A stretch of 64,000 nt of DNA from Chrysaora quinquecirrha (Eukaryota > Cnidaria > Scyphozoa > Semaeostomeae > Pelagiidae): assembly GCA_014526335.1 (NCBI GenBank), contig JACTAT010000060.1:5015160-5079159 (forward strand), given 5' to 3'. Positions 24,301 through 52,411 of the stretch are shown piece by piece. Made by a program: the position numbers and the translations under genes. The stretch's first letter is position 1. Every line of letters begins with the position of its first letter. The notes beneath the pieces were generated by a model. That model was given only the letters and a program-made list of their open reading frames with translations, was not told where the DNA came from and did no database searches.

Positions 24301-25277
24301 AAAAAACTTTGGCGTATTTTGAGTTATTGCACGAAATTTTCATCTACCTGATTCGCGAAAGTTAATTCCAGCGAAATTTCCATAAACAAGAGATTCGCGA
24401 ATGTGCATCATGGAAAAAAATTATTTCCAGAAACTTTGCTAAATTTAAGGTTTTGCAAGGTGATTTATTTAGTGTCCAATATGCATGAAGTTTTGAGACC
24501 CAAAATATCAAGTCGGAAATCGTTTTTTCTGAGTCGCGAAAGTATCTTCCAGCGTCGGCGAAAGTATCTTCGAGCGTCCGCGAAAATTTCTTAACTGGAA
24601 GGGTACCTAGGAAATTATGTTCTGACCTCAAGGTGAATGCTTGACCTGAGTTTGCAAAAAACTGTTCAATCAATGAGCAGTTTTTTGCATTTGTATATTT
24701 CAAAATTTCAGTGTGAGAAAAACGACAACCTAACAGAAACCCACCCATAATAATTCAAGTAGACGAGCCTTTATCGCCCGGCGAGATCGAGCCGTCAATC
24801 AACAATCACAAAAAGTTTCCAGACGAGACGAAGGCAAGAAGAAGGGCTATAAAATTTCAACGCCGGTAACTAACAGGAACTTTGGGTCCAAAAAGTGCAA
24901 CTTATAAAAGTCTTGCGTAAACCAAAATGTTTGAAAAGTTATCAAACAAAGTTCATCGATCTGCAGATGCAGAAAAAACCAGAATTTCACGTGGCAGGCG
25001 TGGTAGAAAATGGCCTACCAAACGTGGGACTCGTTCGATTTCATGACTTCAAATTTCAATTCAAATTCAAAGGGCAGAGGGCAAACCAACACCAGCTTCG
25101 AGTAACGAAATACATACTTTTTAGGCGGCTAAAACTGCTCATAATTTTGCAGAATATATTGAATTATACCATACTTACAGTCATGTTTCGACTTTGCACG
25201 GCAACACTGCTTGAGCAGAAGATTTTCAACGTTCTTGCCAAAGGCAAGAGAGAGCGCAGTTTCACGGACGACATCAT
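12308..25277 (-). CDS. KYAT: Kynurenine--oxoglutarate transaminase / cysteine-S-conjugate beta-lyase, probably mitochondrial; PLP-lysine exon not found
   Basis: Class-I PLP aminotransferase of the KYAT1/KYAT3 type, which makes kynurenate from kynurenine. Exons: 25179-25277, 23279-23346, 22286-22337, 20176-20274, 19893-19970, 18555-18626 or 18431-18502 (alternatives), 17799-17885, 17167-17283, 16731-16851, 14239-14425, 13206-13279, 12584-12670 and 12308-12361 (stop TAA at 12308). Exon 1 encodes a basic, Ser/Leu-rich leader with no acidic residue ([20 protein letters not shown]), typical of mitochondrial import. Family landmarks are [85 protein letters not shown] and NFIRFCFIK. Between 16731 (ends phase 1) and 14425 (starts phase 0), about 60 residues including the Schiff-base lysine segment (usually GSAGKTF) are expected. 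None is visible there, and the two flanking exons do not join in frame. Confidence 0.85.
12906..13058. mobile_element. 153-bp foldback MITE with 7-bp target duplication
   Basis: It is a near-perfect hairpin: CTACCCTGGGCACCAGAGC at the left and the complement of CTACCTTGGGTACCAGAGC at the right, with arms of about 60 bp. CACAGGC flanks it at 12899-12905 and 13059-13065. It lies in the KYAT intron between 12670 and 13206. Confidence 0.8.
13765..14067. repeat. Degenerate repeat related to the 17396-17709 element
   Basis: It contains TGTTTGACCAACAATGTTTG near its right side and inverted related sequence (AAAATGTTGATCAAACATTT) near its left side. It shares these words with the clearer element at 17396-17709. 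It is intronic in KYAT. Confidence 0.35.
14544..14815. repeat. Transposon debris with G-run and long A-rich tract
   Basis: An 11-nt G run near 14559 precedes TTCAGGAGGTTTTGGGG. An A-rich tract of about 60 nt interrupted by single Cs runs from 14743 to about 14807. This is consistent with the tail of a retroposed sequence. There is no coding content. Confidence 0.4.
14820..15060 (+). repeat. LINE 3'-end fragment with conserved hairpin
   Basis: It contains the stem-loop GCCCAAGCTTAGATAAGC ... GCTTCTCTTGGG at 14964-15000. The same hairpin type is found at 40490-40540 (minus strand) and 40924-40968 (plus strand). Such 3'-terminal hairpins are typical of CR1/L2-type LINEs and their SINE partners. 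It is intronic in KYAT. Confidence 0.5.
15536..15941. mobile_element. 406-bp MITE with 14-bp perfect TIRs
   Basis: ACCTCGTCCCCAGG at 15536-15549 is exactly inverted as CCTGGGGACGAGGT at 15928-15941. TGATAAAGCCA on the left and TGATAAATCCA on the right (2 bp further out) may be an 11-bp flanking duplication with one mismatch. It lies in the KYAT intron where the PLP-lysine exon is expected. Confidence 0.7.
16036..16448. mobile_element. 413-bp foldback element with arms of about 200 bp
   Basis: TAGACCATTTCAATTAAGGG (16036 onward) through ATAAAGGATTTGACC is answered by inverted sequence ending CGGTCTA at 16448. The centre is near 16235-16250. The arms are nearly as long as half the element, so the KYAT pre-mRNA would form a long double-stranded hairpin here. 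Confidence 0.8.
17396..17709. mobile_element. MITE with GCCTGGTCYAA termini
   Basis: GCCTGGTCCAA at 17396-17406 is inverted as TTAGACCAGGC at 17699-17709 (10 of 11). Further inverted similarity (TTTGACCAACAATATTTG) lies inside. It is intronic in KYAT. Confidence 0.55.
18431..18502 (-). CDS. KYAT: KYAT alternative exon B (72 nt)
   Basis: It encodes 24 residues ([20 protein letters not shown] then EGDE), phase 0 on both sides, flanked by TTGCAG and GTTTGT. It is homologous to exon A at 18555-18626 (14 of 24 identical residues), and the two are separated by 52 nt. It keeps the aromatic residue in the VGAY motif found in most family members. Confidence 0.85.
18555..18626 (-). CDS. KYAT: KYAT alternative exon A (72 nt)
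   Basis: It encodes 24 residues ([20 protein letters not shown] then PGDE), phase 0 on both sides, flanked by TTACAG and GTATGT. It differs from exon B at the active-site-proximal VGA-SH/VGA-YE position. Including both exons would duplicate a core element of the PLP-phosphate-binding region, so one-or-the-other use is expected. Confidence 0.85.
18716..19156. mobile_element. MITE with inverted arms of about 75 bp (CAGCAGAAACATTTTC type)
   Basis: The left arm 18716-18795 (ATGAACAGCAGAAACATTTT ... GCTTTTTTCGTCTAACACTC) is inverted at 19083-19156. Related arms occur at 230-585, and a partial copy lies near 22430-22550. It lies in the KYAT intron immediately upstream of alternative exon A. Confidence 0.7.
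20444..21543. mobile_element. 1.1-kb non-autonomous TA-flanked element with GAATTCG subterminal arrays
   Basis: TIRs CAGTACAGGCC (20444-20454) and GGCCTGTACTG (21533-21543) are each flanked by TA (20442-20443, 21544-21545). Inside each TIR lies an array of GCGAATTCG/GCACGAATTC/GTACGAATTC units (20476-20600 and 21360-21510). No transposase is recognised in the 700-bp middle. A Tc1/mariner-like affinity is suggested only by the TA flanks. It is intronic in KYAT. Confidence 0.75.
22378..22550. repeat. Partial copy of the 18716-19156 family
   Basis: It shares GGGTATAAATTCC and TCTGTTTCTGA with the interior and GAGTGTCCGATGAAAAATC with the arm of the 18716-19156 element. Confidence 0.5.
22666..23155. 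mobile_element. TA-flanked MITE (CACAG / TTTTTTTATAAGCAAC termini)
   Basis: ACACAGTTTTTTTATAAGCA at the left is answered by GCTTATAAAAAAAACTGTGT at the right, with TA outside both ends. It is intronic in KYAT. Confidence 0.65.
23756..24080. mobile_element. MITE (CACAT / TTTTTTATAAGGAAC type), degenerate right end
   Basis: It is homologous inside to the copy at 43304-43671: both contain CCAGTACTGAAAGTTTCTTA, a CGAAACAC/TGAAACATGG segment and a GAGAGTCTGG segment. The right terminus has diverged (GAATATGG). It is intronic in KYAT. Confidence 0.6.
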
Positions 25278-27312
25278 TATTCTCGTGCTTTTTGCTTATT
25301 ACTTCATGTAGTTCGACTTGCATTGTTTAGGTTTCTGTATGACTGACGTAGTAGGGCGGTTAAACAATAGGTTCGACGCACTCAGCTATGACGTAAATCC
25401 GGGGGTGTGTCATAAAAACTCGAAGCCTCTTTTTGATTGAATCGCTAAAATTTTTACGGAAAATTTCCCAACTTGCCGATTTCATGCACGTTCCATTTTT
25501 GTTCTCTTCTCTTTCGGTTCCTTGTCAGATTCAGCCTCTTAGATTTTTTTACCATTCGGCATTCCGGACTAGACTTATTTCCGGACTGAACGTATGTACA
25601 CTTTTTAATAAGCAGCTGCTCAATAAGCAAATAGGAGCTGAGATTTTGTTAAACTTTTGGTTAAGATACTTTTCTTTACATAGAACATCGTTGCAGACTT
25701 GTCAATTTCATTGAAAAGCAAGAAAAGAGCAAAACGGAGATTTCAGGGGGTACCAATCATTCTTCTAGGGCTAAAAAAGCAACTTGCGGGCTGGGCTGGA
25801 CCAAAAGACCAATCGCTATAGCTGAATATGTTAAAGTATTTATTGAGCCCCTCTCTAACAAGACTCCCCCATCATGAATGTCCAAAATTAAAGGGGCTGT
25901 AAATTGAGCTTTTACGGTAGCTTGGCTTTGGCACTTCATGCTTCACGCTTGAATCTCGTTCCCGAAATTGTTTTTGGTTAATACTGGTTCGCTTGATCGA
26001 TCAATGAGAACCACGTAATAGCGAAAGGTGCCGATAGTGACGTAGAGCCGCGGCTGCACGTTGGCCATAGAGATTTGGCGACAGTACATGATAGAAAATT
26101 ATCGCCGCGACCGTAAAAACGAAAGTCGCACGTATAGCCAAGGATAGATTTGCGAGCGCAACATTGATTGGTTGAACTTTTCGAGACATGCTTTGCCTTG
26201 TCGCCACTTATGTCGCAGCTTGTAGTAGACTGCGTGCAAACTTCACAAAGAGGGAATTGTCACTTGGTCACTCCTTCACTTGTCTCAAAGAGACTGAAAA
26301 ACACGTGACGATGTTCTTGTTTTTGATTGGGTCACTAAAATCTGAAACCACTCACTGATTGGATGAGAAACAATGCCCAGACAAAGAGCAGATTTATTGC
26401 GCAAGATCACAGAACTCGAAACGGACGCTAATTCGCAGACTTTACAATTCCCTCTTTGTGAAGTTTGCACGCAGGCTAAGCTTGTAGTCGGTTTTACGTT
26501 TTTACATGATCTTCTTCGAGTCTAGGACCCATTCTTCTTACCGCGCAAGTCGCGTCGCCAGAAAAGGTGAAAAAATCACAGGTGTAGCCGTGACTTCAAT
26601 CTTTCAAACGCATGACGCTGAAGAGGCAATCCGAGAAGAGGGACAGTCATGAAATAAACACTGATTCCTGTTTGGACTCGTAAATTAAAACGAACAAAAG
26701 GTTAATTTACGATTAATCACATCCAACAAACAGTTAACTTTGGCTTGAAATCGATATACAAACCATGAAATAATTATAATAATAATATAATGGAATTCAG
26801 CAAGTTTCACTTGTAATCGTATCTGTGACATAAATACAAGCCACAGCAAAGGAAATAAAGCTACCAAAACTATAATGCGTTAATAAGTGCCAATAATACG
26901 TTGGCAATGGCGTTAGGCAAACTACAAAACACATTCAGAACACACGAATAGAACGTCTAAACGCTATAAGCTTAGTTAGTGTCCATCTATATATTGAACA
27001 ATGTTAAGTACAGTGTAAAATTACAATCGGTGTACAAGAAGGTCTGTTCCGCTTGATATTTCAACAGTAGCTCAAAACTGCTGACTATGTATTGTTGTAT
27101 TTTTTAAATAATGTTCCCTTGATGAACTTGAATTAAAATCGTGCTGCTAGCCTACGATTAATTCATACTACATGCATGAAAATATAGACATTAATCAACT
27201 GAAACTGAGATTAAATAAGCACGATGAGAAGTCCTCTAGTGTTCGGCTAGAAAGATGCATGAGCCAGAGTGACAGCAATTAACAGTCAGGTCCTATGGAG
27301 CAATAATCAAGT
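25278..27312. other. KYAT 5' flank and PRRC2 3' flank
   Basis: KYAT would be transcribed leftward from near 25300-25400. The PRRC2 stop is at 27313, and its 3' UTR must extend left into this stretch. The only defined structure is the 253-bp element at 26226-26478. No further coding exon is recognised. Confidence 0.5.
26226..26478. mobile_element. 253-bp MITE with 9-bp target duplication (Mutator-like hallmark)
   Basis: The left arm at 26231-26260 (TGCGTGCAAACTTCACAAAG then AGGGAATTGT) is perfectly inverted at 26444-26473. The outer ends read TAGACTGCG and CGCAGGCTA. AGCTTGTAG flanks it exactly on both sides (26217-26225, 26479-26487). A 9-bp duplication is characteristic of Mutator-like elements. 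No transposase is present. Confidence 0.85.
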
Positions 27313-45461
<18,149 letters not shown>

Positions 45462-46368
45462 GGTGTAAAAGAGCTTGAATTTCTTGTGAAAATCATGTAT
45501 ATGGCTTTTGCAGCATCAGACCTTGCCGGTCTCTGTAAAGTAGAAGGACAATATGAATCCAATGTCGCAATGCAAGATGGCGGAAATTCCTTCACGAAAA
45601 AGCTCGATAAAAACGTCTTCTGACTTACCCCTGCGCGTCTATATGAAGGCTGCAGCTTCCTTTAGTTGTAGAAATTAATAAGAAATAGCAAAACGCTAGT
45701 TTTTTCTTTCGATGTAACAGATATTTCTCGATTTATTTTTGTTTCTTTGTTTTCCAGCTCAACTTTCTCGCTGAAGGCCAAGCCAAGCAAGCGCAGCTCA
45801 AAACGAAATTCGCAATGAATTATTAATTCAGAAAATGCTCGGCACCAGACCTCTACAGCTGCTTTCCACAGGTCATCTTCTTTGAAACAGTCAATGGAAA
45901 AATTCTCAGAAAAACTGAAAAAAATCCTGAAAAATCCTGAAAATTGTCTTCCTGTCTGACATCATTACTTGATTTGCTGTGCATTTAGGTCCGCAAGCCA
46001 GCCCATATCGCTTGCGCAGAATACTCCTTCCCAATATAGTTACATCTCAGTTTCGTTACAATTCAATTTAGGAAAATTTTAATAATCGTGTGGCGAATAC
46101 TATGGTCTGGGGGCCGGGAATTCCTCCCCTTGTTAGCTTAGCTGCGAAGGCCCAGGAATAGCGATTGGCTGCAATGGCCAACACCGCCAAGATACAGTGC
46201 CTCAGCCACATTGTGACGTTTAGCAAGCCCTAGAACCACTTTTGGGGCATGTCAGATCAGTTGGTTTAGAGGTATATACCCTATATGTGCTCCCTGCTCT
46301 ATAGTGCTCTAAAAATGCCCCTCACTTGATATAATGAGTATTCGGTATTGAATTGAACCATACAGGGC
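45462..46368. other. PRRC2 5' flank
   Basis: It holds the 5' UTR and promoter of PRRC2 near 45462-45700 and otherwise unassigned AT-rich DNA up to the TTAA that bounds the transposon. No other coding exon is recognised. Confidence 0.5.
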
Positions 46369-46372
46369 TTAA

Positions 46373-46460
46373 AGGGCAACTCAGGTCAATCGCGAATCTG
46401 GATCATTCTTACACTTTAAACTACGCAGAATCCGAAAAAATTATCGAAACACTTTGTTTT
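46373..46460 (+). repeat. Left TIR of the Kolobok-like element
   Basis: The outer 19 bp match the right TIR at 16 positions. Weaker matches (CATTCTTA/TATTCCTA, CGCAGAATCCGAA/CTGCGAATTCGAA) continue inward. Confidence 0.75.
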
Positions 46461-46543
46461 TCACGTTTTCGTGCTGTTTTCCGGCTTTTTTCGGGAGCAG
46501 TCATTGAAAAAGCCGCGCAAAAAGGAGGTTTGGGACTAGCAAG

Positions 46544-46565
46544 GCTGTGACGTAAAGAGAGGAAC
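46544..46565 (+). promoter_or_regulatory. Subterminal motif with TGACGTAA, upstream of the ballast-domain gene
   Basis: GCTGTGACGTAA plus a following AGAGGAAC block lies 119 bp before the ATG at 46684. The same 22-bp motif (about 20 matches) lies inverted at 52209-52230, 100 bp before the transposase ATG. TGACGTAA is a CREB/ATF-type bZIP site. It could be a shared promoter element or a transposase subterminal binding site. Confidence 0.5.
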
Positions 46566-46683
46566 TCCTTCTCCTTCTCCTTCTTCTTCTTCTCCTTCTC
46601 TGTTGTTTGATCTGATCGCTGCTTGCTCTGCGAAGTCGTAGAGCTCGTCCTTATTTAATATTTAAGTTTGTTTCCATCGAAAT

Positions 46684-47986
46684 ATGTCAGACATAAGCTT
46701 ATTAGAAGATTCTAACAGTGAATCCAACAGTTGGGCATCATTATCATATTCCTCAGGGGTCGAAGACCTTGAACAAGAAGATCAAGCAAGCGCTGCTGAT
46801 GGGCCTAGAGCAAGAAATGACGTTGGTGGTGTCGAACCCTACGCAGATGAGCCGATGGCAAATGCCGAGTGGGTACAAAATTACCAAGAAGAACAGCGTC
46901 AGGAGAATGAGTTAATGGAAAGGTTGACAAGACGCTTAAATGGCGATTTATCTCTTGATGCGTGGTGCGTATGTTTGAGTTATCTACGTATAATATTATA
47001 TTCCCATGGCCAGGCTCTGCTTCTCTCTTTCTCGACAACTCAAACTTTTGATAGCCTTCTTATACATACTAGTATTGAATCATGCTCAACTGACCTCAGC
47101 TTGAAAACTGATTTTTTTTGTCAAATTTATCATTTTATGTGTTTTCCTTATTACTTGTTGTCTTAAGTTCTGTGAAAAGGAGAGACAAAGAAGGAAGGAG
47201 ATTCAAATAAAATATGTGCATGCACAAATAGTGCCAATTTCAATTGAATAAAGCAGTTTCACAAACCAACCTATTAATTTTAGGCAAATTCAGTGTTGTA
47301 TTACTTTATATATACAACATAACTTTCATTTCACACAAGTTATATACTTATATGTTTGACATACAGCTTATCAAACTACTTCCTCTTAAGGTGTTCTTGT
47401 GGGCAGTGTCAACTGCATCTTCTGGCAAATGCAAAGGAGTGCATGTGCTGCACTGAAATCCCAGAATGCAAAGAAGCACTTCAAGATAAATGGGTACTTG
47501 AAGATGTTGGGGATGAAACACCCTTATTGTGCATAACAGAACACCCTGGATTTAAAGTAGTTTGTCTTGAGCGATGGTCTTTAAAGCTGGCAGCTGATAA
47601 ATACAAAACATTACAAAATAGAAAGTATACCCAGACTGGAGCAGAAGAAAGGTATAAACAAGTATTAATTTTGCTCTTTTCACTGATTCTATTCTGTCAT
47701 TCTGCACAGCCACCTACATCCCAATATTGCAGGTTTTTCAAGGGAAGGATAAACTGCACAGTGAACCTCTTTTCACAAATGCCTCGAAAAATGCTATATC
47801 TGAAGTTATAGTGTTAATTTACTTTTCTGCAGATTTCTACGGGCTGTAGCCTACAGAGAGTTTACCCGACTAGTCCATGGAAGGTTGGGGAATAGAAGAC
47901 TGCCACTGCCAGCATGTGCCTATAACAGTATCCGAAAAAAATTTGCTTTGCAAAATGAAAGACTTAGAGGATTTGAAGAAGAGTGA
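46684..47986 (+). CDS. Transposon-borne P2X7 C-terminal (ballast) zinc-domain protein
   Basis: Three exons: 46684-46964 (ATG 46684), 47391-47651 and 47833-47986 (stop TGA). They join in phase to 231 residues. Residues 1-93 are acidic and Ser-rich, with a short helical stretch (NYQEEQRQENELMERLTRRL). Residues 94-231 are the cysteine-rich domain known from the cytosolic tail of P2X7 receptors: W-C-S-C-G-Q-C (94-100), CMCC (111-114), C120, C141-I-T-E-H-P-G-F (141-148), VCLERW (151-156), VAYREFTRLVHGRLGNRRLP, and PACAYNSIRKKF near the end. In P2X7 this fold binds a dinuclear zinc centre and guanine nucleotides. There is no transmembrane or channel part, so it is not a receptor. It lies inside the TIRs beside the transposase, which suggests a role in the element's life cycle; that role is unknown. 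Confidence 0.9.
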
Positions 47987-48073
47987 CACTGTGGTTTGTA
48001 GCCCAGAAAAAAAGTTTTAAAATATAAAATAGGGAAAATTTTAATGTTAAAAGTTTATTATATACAAGACATG

Positions 48074-51000
48074 TCAAGGTTTTTCTCCGTTTCTTGGGCA
48101 GTCAACATTTTTATGCCCCTTCATGGGTTTCTTGCATACAGAGCAGCAAGGTGCTTTCTTCGACTTTTTGGCTGGTGGTGCAGTGCTTGTAACTAAAAGA
48201 ACAAATGACAGAGATGAATGCAGTGTAGTCCAACATACAAATGGTATCAAAAACAAAAGAGGTGAATCTAAATGGTCCTACCTTCAGATGTTGGAGGTAC
48301 AGCCTCTATCACCATTTCTTTGCGGTTCTGGAATCTCCTAAGGGCTGACTCCCTACTTTCTTTTTCAAATGTGCTGCACAGTGGTGGTGGGGCTTTACCA
48401 TTTAATTCTTTGAAAGCATCACTGAGTTGGCTGTTCTTTAGAACATCAAGCAAGGTTTCAAAAATTTCATCAACATAATCTGCCAACAAAGATAGAGATT
48501 GATATGTGCGAAAATGAGAACATTGAAGAAAATGTGCATTGATTGTACACATAGTCTTTTCAAGAATACTAACCAAAATTTGGTTTCACGTGAATTTCTT
48601 TTATAGTGGCTTCCCCATTTTTAAATTTTGGGTAGTGAACAGCTATTCTGTTTGATCCATCATCCTTTTTTACTAATTCACGTTGGAGATTGTGATTGAA
48701 ATGAATTGCAGCTAATGCATGCCTGCAAAATATTTGAACTTAGTTTAAAAACACAAAGATCAGAAGAAATTTTAATGAGAGTAAATTGTTAAAAATTGTA
48801 AAATTAAATTATCTCCCACAAGTTGGTTTTCGTACCGGCAGTACATCCCGACGAAGGAGAAGCCAATCATTTTTGGGCAAAAATGATTGACCACGGAATG
48901 AAAACTTTCCAAGCAGCTGGTCTGTGACAGAGGTGATGCCTGTTTAATTCCATTCTGAAGGTTCTTATTCTTCAAAGCAGAGGCAACTTTTTCATATAAA
49001 TTAGTGTCTGAAAAAATCAAATGGATTTAGAAGGATGGTGGATAAAAAATTTTTCATCAAAATACACTACTACAGTGTAAAAAATCTACACACACCTTTT
49101 GATAACCATATACGATCAACAATATCATCACTGTGAGCGCATTTATTAAACAATGGATCGGGATGATTCTTGTGTTTGTTAATAATGTGGCCAAGAAAGG
49201 AATTAAACTTTGCAAGTATTATTCTTCCGTTTCCACTTGGTGTTGTTGTGGCACTCCAGTGGAGATGATTCACACAAGGTTGGATCCAGTCTCGAAGTGA
49301 TTCAAAGCCTTTGAGAGATGCAATTTTATTCAATACCTTGCGAATCTCTGAAAGCAAAAAAATTGGCAGCTCAGAACAGAGGATTGAATTACATAATGGG
49401 AAGAACCAATACAATTATACTACACTAGCCTTGATACCCGTCGTTGGGTCAAGTTTCTGCAGCGAAAGGGTTTCTTGGGAAATGATTTGAAGAATACAGT
49501 AGATAAACATGTTTACAGTGCTCGTTATTTGAACATAAACTTTCAAATGAAAATGTGGATTCCAAAGATAGTTTATAGTTTACTTGTGCATGGACTGGAA
49601 CTTGAGTTATAAGCAAACATATACATAAATACATACAAACTTAATCACATACGTTTCTGTTTTATCTATATAGATACTTGAAAAATTTAGGTGGAATCTT
49701 ACTTTTTTTAAGGTGCCACAAGTCAAAGTAATGGGTTATTTCAGAAAATTCTTCACGCATGTGCTTTATAATGGACGAATGTCTGTCAGATACAAAAACA
49801 GATATTCCACAAGGCTGCTCTAACATTCTATTCATTGATCTCATGAATCCTTCCAATTCCATTGCAGAACTGCTTCCAACTTCATTACGCTAAAAATAGG
49901 ATTGTTGCCTGTCAAAAACTTGCATTTTTATAAGAAAAGTTATCAAAATAAATGCTGTGTGCTAATTTTACATACCTGCACCAATTCAAAATGACTAATC
50001 AATGGCTTGTTGCAACAGAAAATTGTGTATACCCCATACTTTGCACTGTGCCCCATACTATCATGGCGTGCATCACCAGCAACTATCAACTTCTCATTCA
50101 GGTTGTTTAATTCCTCAAAAATTTTTCTTTGATAGTTTTTCCAATATAAATAAATGAGAGGGTACAGCTTCTCCTAAAATTAATTTGAAAGTAAATATTT
50201 ATATTGGCTACGTATACTTGATTAAAAGATTTACAACCTCAGAACTGTATAATTTTGGAATAAAGTGCTCACCCTTTGATGTTTGTAATAAGTAGCCAGT
50301 GAAATGCAAGACAGTCCCATGTGTCTGAATATATTAAAAACTTTTGTCGCTGATGCACCTGCAAGAAGTGTTCCAAAACAAAGAAGGAAATTTCCGGCTG
50401 GGATCTTTGTTCCAGGCATATCAGGCTGACTACGCCATACCCTTGTTTTCTGCAGACATTTAGGATTTGCACATGTGGTTGTGACTTCAATCATGGTTCC
50501 AATTCTCCTACACTGGGTTAAAATGCCATCAATTTTGCAGCTTGGGCAGATTTGAAATAACACGAGAAGCTGAGACAGGAACACAATAAACTTGGACTCA
50601 GTCTTTACATTTTTGCTGCAAAGATAAAGGGAAATAGTCATTCAACAAAATCCACAAGGCAAAGGAGTGAAGTTGAAAGCTTGAAAGTGAATTATATCAA
50701 TGAATACTTTTGCAACTAGGGAAAGTTTTACGTACCTGCCCTGTTCAGCTAAATCTTCCTCCTCATGATCTTCATCATATTCTTCCTCCTCAAACACATA
50801 CATCTCCTCCTCTTCTATTTCAATATCTGAGCTTTCCTCCTCACTGTTGATCTCAATATCATCTATTTTGACAGAATCTTCAGCATCTTCTTCCATTTCA
50901 GATTCTTCTTTGTCTTGATTTTCATGTTGTAACTTATCTACAGCAATAGCACACATAATACAGTATGACATACAAAATGTAAATTTGTATGTCAAGGTGT

Positions 51001-52109
51001 AACTATTTAACTTCAATCTGTTTTTCTTACCAATTGTCCTTTGAAGTTTGACTTTCTCTTTCCTCTCACACTGCAGCTTGTGCTTTGCACTTATCCAGTT
51101 GCTTCTAGCACGCCTCAATTGACCAGTGAGATACATGCATCCCACACAATGTTCAGTTTGTGTTGAACAAACCTTGAACTACAAAAAGAAGGATTGAGAC
51201 AGAGTTACCAACAAGATTTGATGGATGACAAGGGGGCGTGGTTAGGTAGATACCACGAAACCTGATTGGGACTGAGGCGTGGCAAAATGTATCTCACAGC
51301 TTTGTTATAATTTCATTTTCTAGCCTGTGAACATACTTGACCAATATCAAACTTATTTGTGTCTGCACGAAGGCTTATTCCAACCAGCCAACTACGATAA
51401 ACAATAAAAATCTATCTAGAAATTTAAAACATTGAACAGGCTTATACATACATACCGGTGAACTATCTTCATCTTGTTGATCCTGCCCTTCACACCTGCC
51501 TTGCAATTCTTGGATTTCAATACCGCCAGCATAGTCATCATCAGGTCCATCTTCATCACTATCACTTTCAGCTGCTTCTGTCGTCGTCGTTTGGCTTTCC
51601 CGTAAAACATTACGAATTGCCTATAAACAAATGAAGCCAGCTTGACAAGGGTGAAAATAACGGCGCTGGTATTACCAAATAGCACAATAAAATAGATATT
51701 AGCAATCTCAAAATATACGCACCAGACGATGACTTCGTCCCTGTGAAGTGGAGCCACTTGCACTAGGCCCACCTGCATCATCCTTCTTAGGGTAGATTGT
51801 TGGGAAAGCAATCGTACCAATTGCATCAGTTCTAAGAGTTCTCAGAAAACTTTTCTGGAAGCCAGGAAGTGAAGAAGATGCTGCATAACACTGCTCATAA
51901 TCTTCGGTCTTAAAATGCTTGGAACAAACGCAAGAGTGTTTTGATGGTTCCCATTTGGCTCTTGTCTTCTTGACGAAATCGACCCACCTCTTCCTTCGCA
52001 CCACAGCTTCGCGTCGATCGTCGTTGTAAAAAGGGATGAAATGGACAGAAATGCCTTCATCAACGCTAGGCACTGATCCACAACCATACACTACACATCT
52101 CTTTGGCAT
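48074..52109 (-). CDS. THAP-domain DDE transposase (Kolobok-like), intact
   Basis: Twelve exons: 51723-52109 (ATG), 51456-51620, 51031-51178, 50736-50937, 50273-50615, 49976-50173, 49703-49889, 49096-49347, 48836-49007, 48574-48722, 48282-48479 and 48074-48192 (stop). They total 2,520 nt, 839 residues, all in phase. Residues 1-100 form a THAP finger: C5, C10, W42, C62-x2-H65 (CVCSKHF) and a closing FPTIYP box; such fingers bind the element's own ends. An acidic linker (about 235-300) follows, then a Cys-rich segment (ICPSCKIDG ... CANPKC). The catalytic core has D449 (VAGDARHDSMG), D516 (VSDRHSSI) with DLWHLKK downstream, and E661 (TSCLESFHSVVNHFCPK). The C-terminus has a CCHC knuckle (CSVCKKPMKGHKNVDC). 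Intact catalytic residues and no stops make activity plausible. Confidence 0.92.
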
Positions 52110-52208
52110 TTTCTTTTCTTAGAATCGAGAAACACTGACCGAAGTTTTCATACAACATGGATGTGACAACAAAACAACCTCACTCAATCCTCTCTCGAGA
52201 AAAACCTT

Positions 52209-52230
52209 GTTCCTCTTATTACGTCACAGC
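52209..52230 (-). promoter_or_regulatory. Subterminal motif with TGACGTAA, upstream of the transposase gene
   Basis: On the minus strand it reads GCTGTGACGTAA then TAAGAGGAAC, matching 46544-46565 at about 20 of 22 positions. It lies 100 bp upstream of the ATG at 52109. Confidence 0.5.
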
Positions 52231-52323
52231 ATCAATATCCCCAGACCCCCGAATGGCGCGAGATTTGAACTAAGTTTGTCAAATATACAATTTTTGTTCA
52301 GCTTATATTGAGGTTTCGAAAGT

Positions 52324-52411
52324 CCAAATTGAAAAAGTGATTTCACATTCGAATTCGCAGGATGAAAAACTATAGGAATAATAAAAATTAGTGATTGGCT
52401 TGAGTTGACCT
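52324..52411 (-). repeat. Right TIR of the Kolobok-like element
   Basis: Complement of the left TIR, starting AGGTCAACTCAAGCCAATC at 52411 and reading left. TTAA follows at 52412-52415. Confidence 0.75.

Noticed and set aside
46684..47986. Annotation as a P2X receptor
   Set aside because: Only the C-terminal ballast domain is present. There are no transmembrane helices and no extracellular ATP-binding region, and the gene lies inside a transposon.
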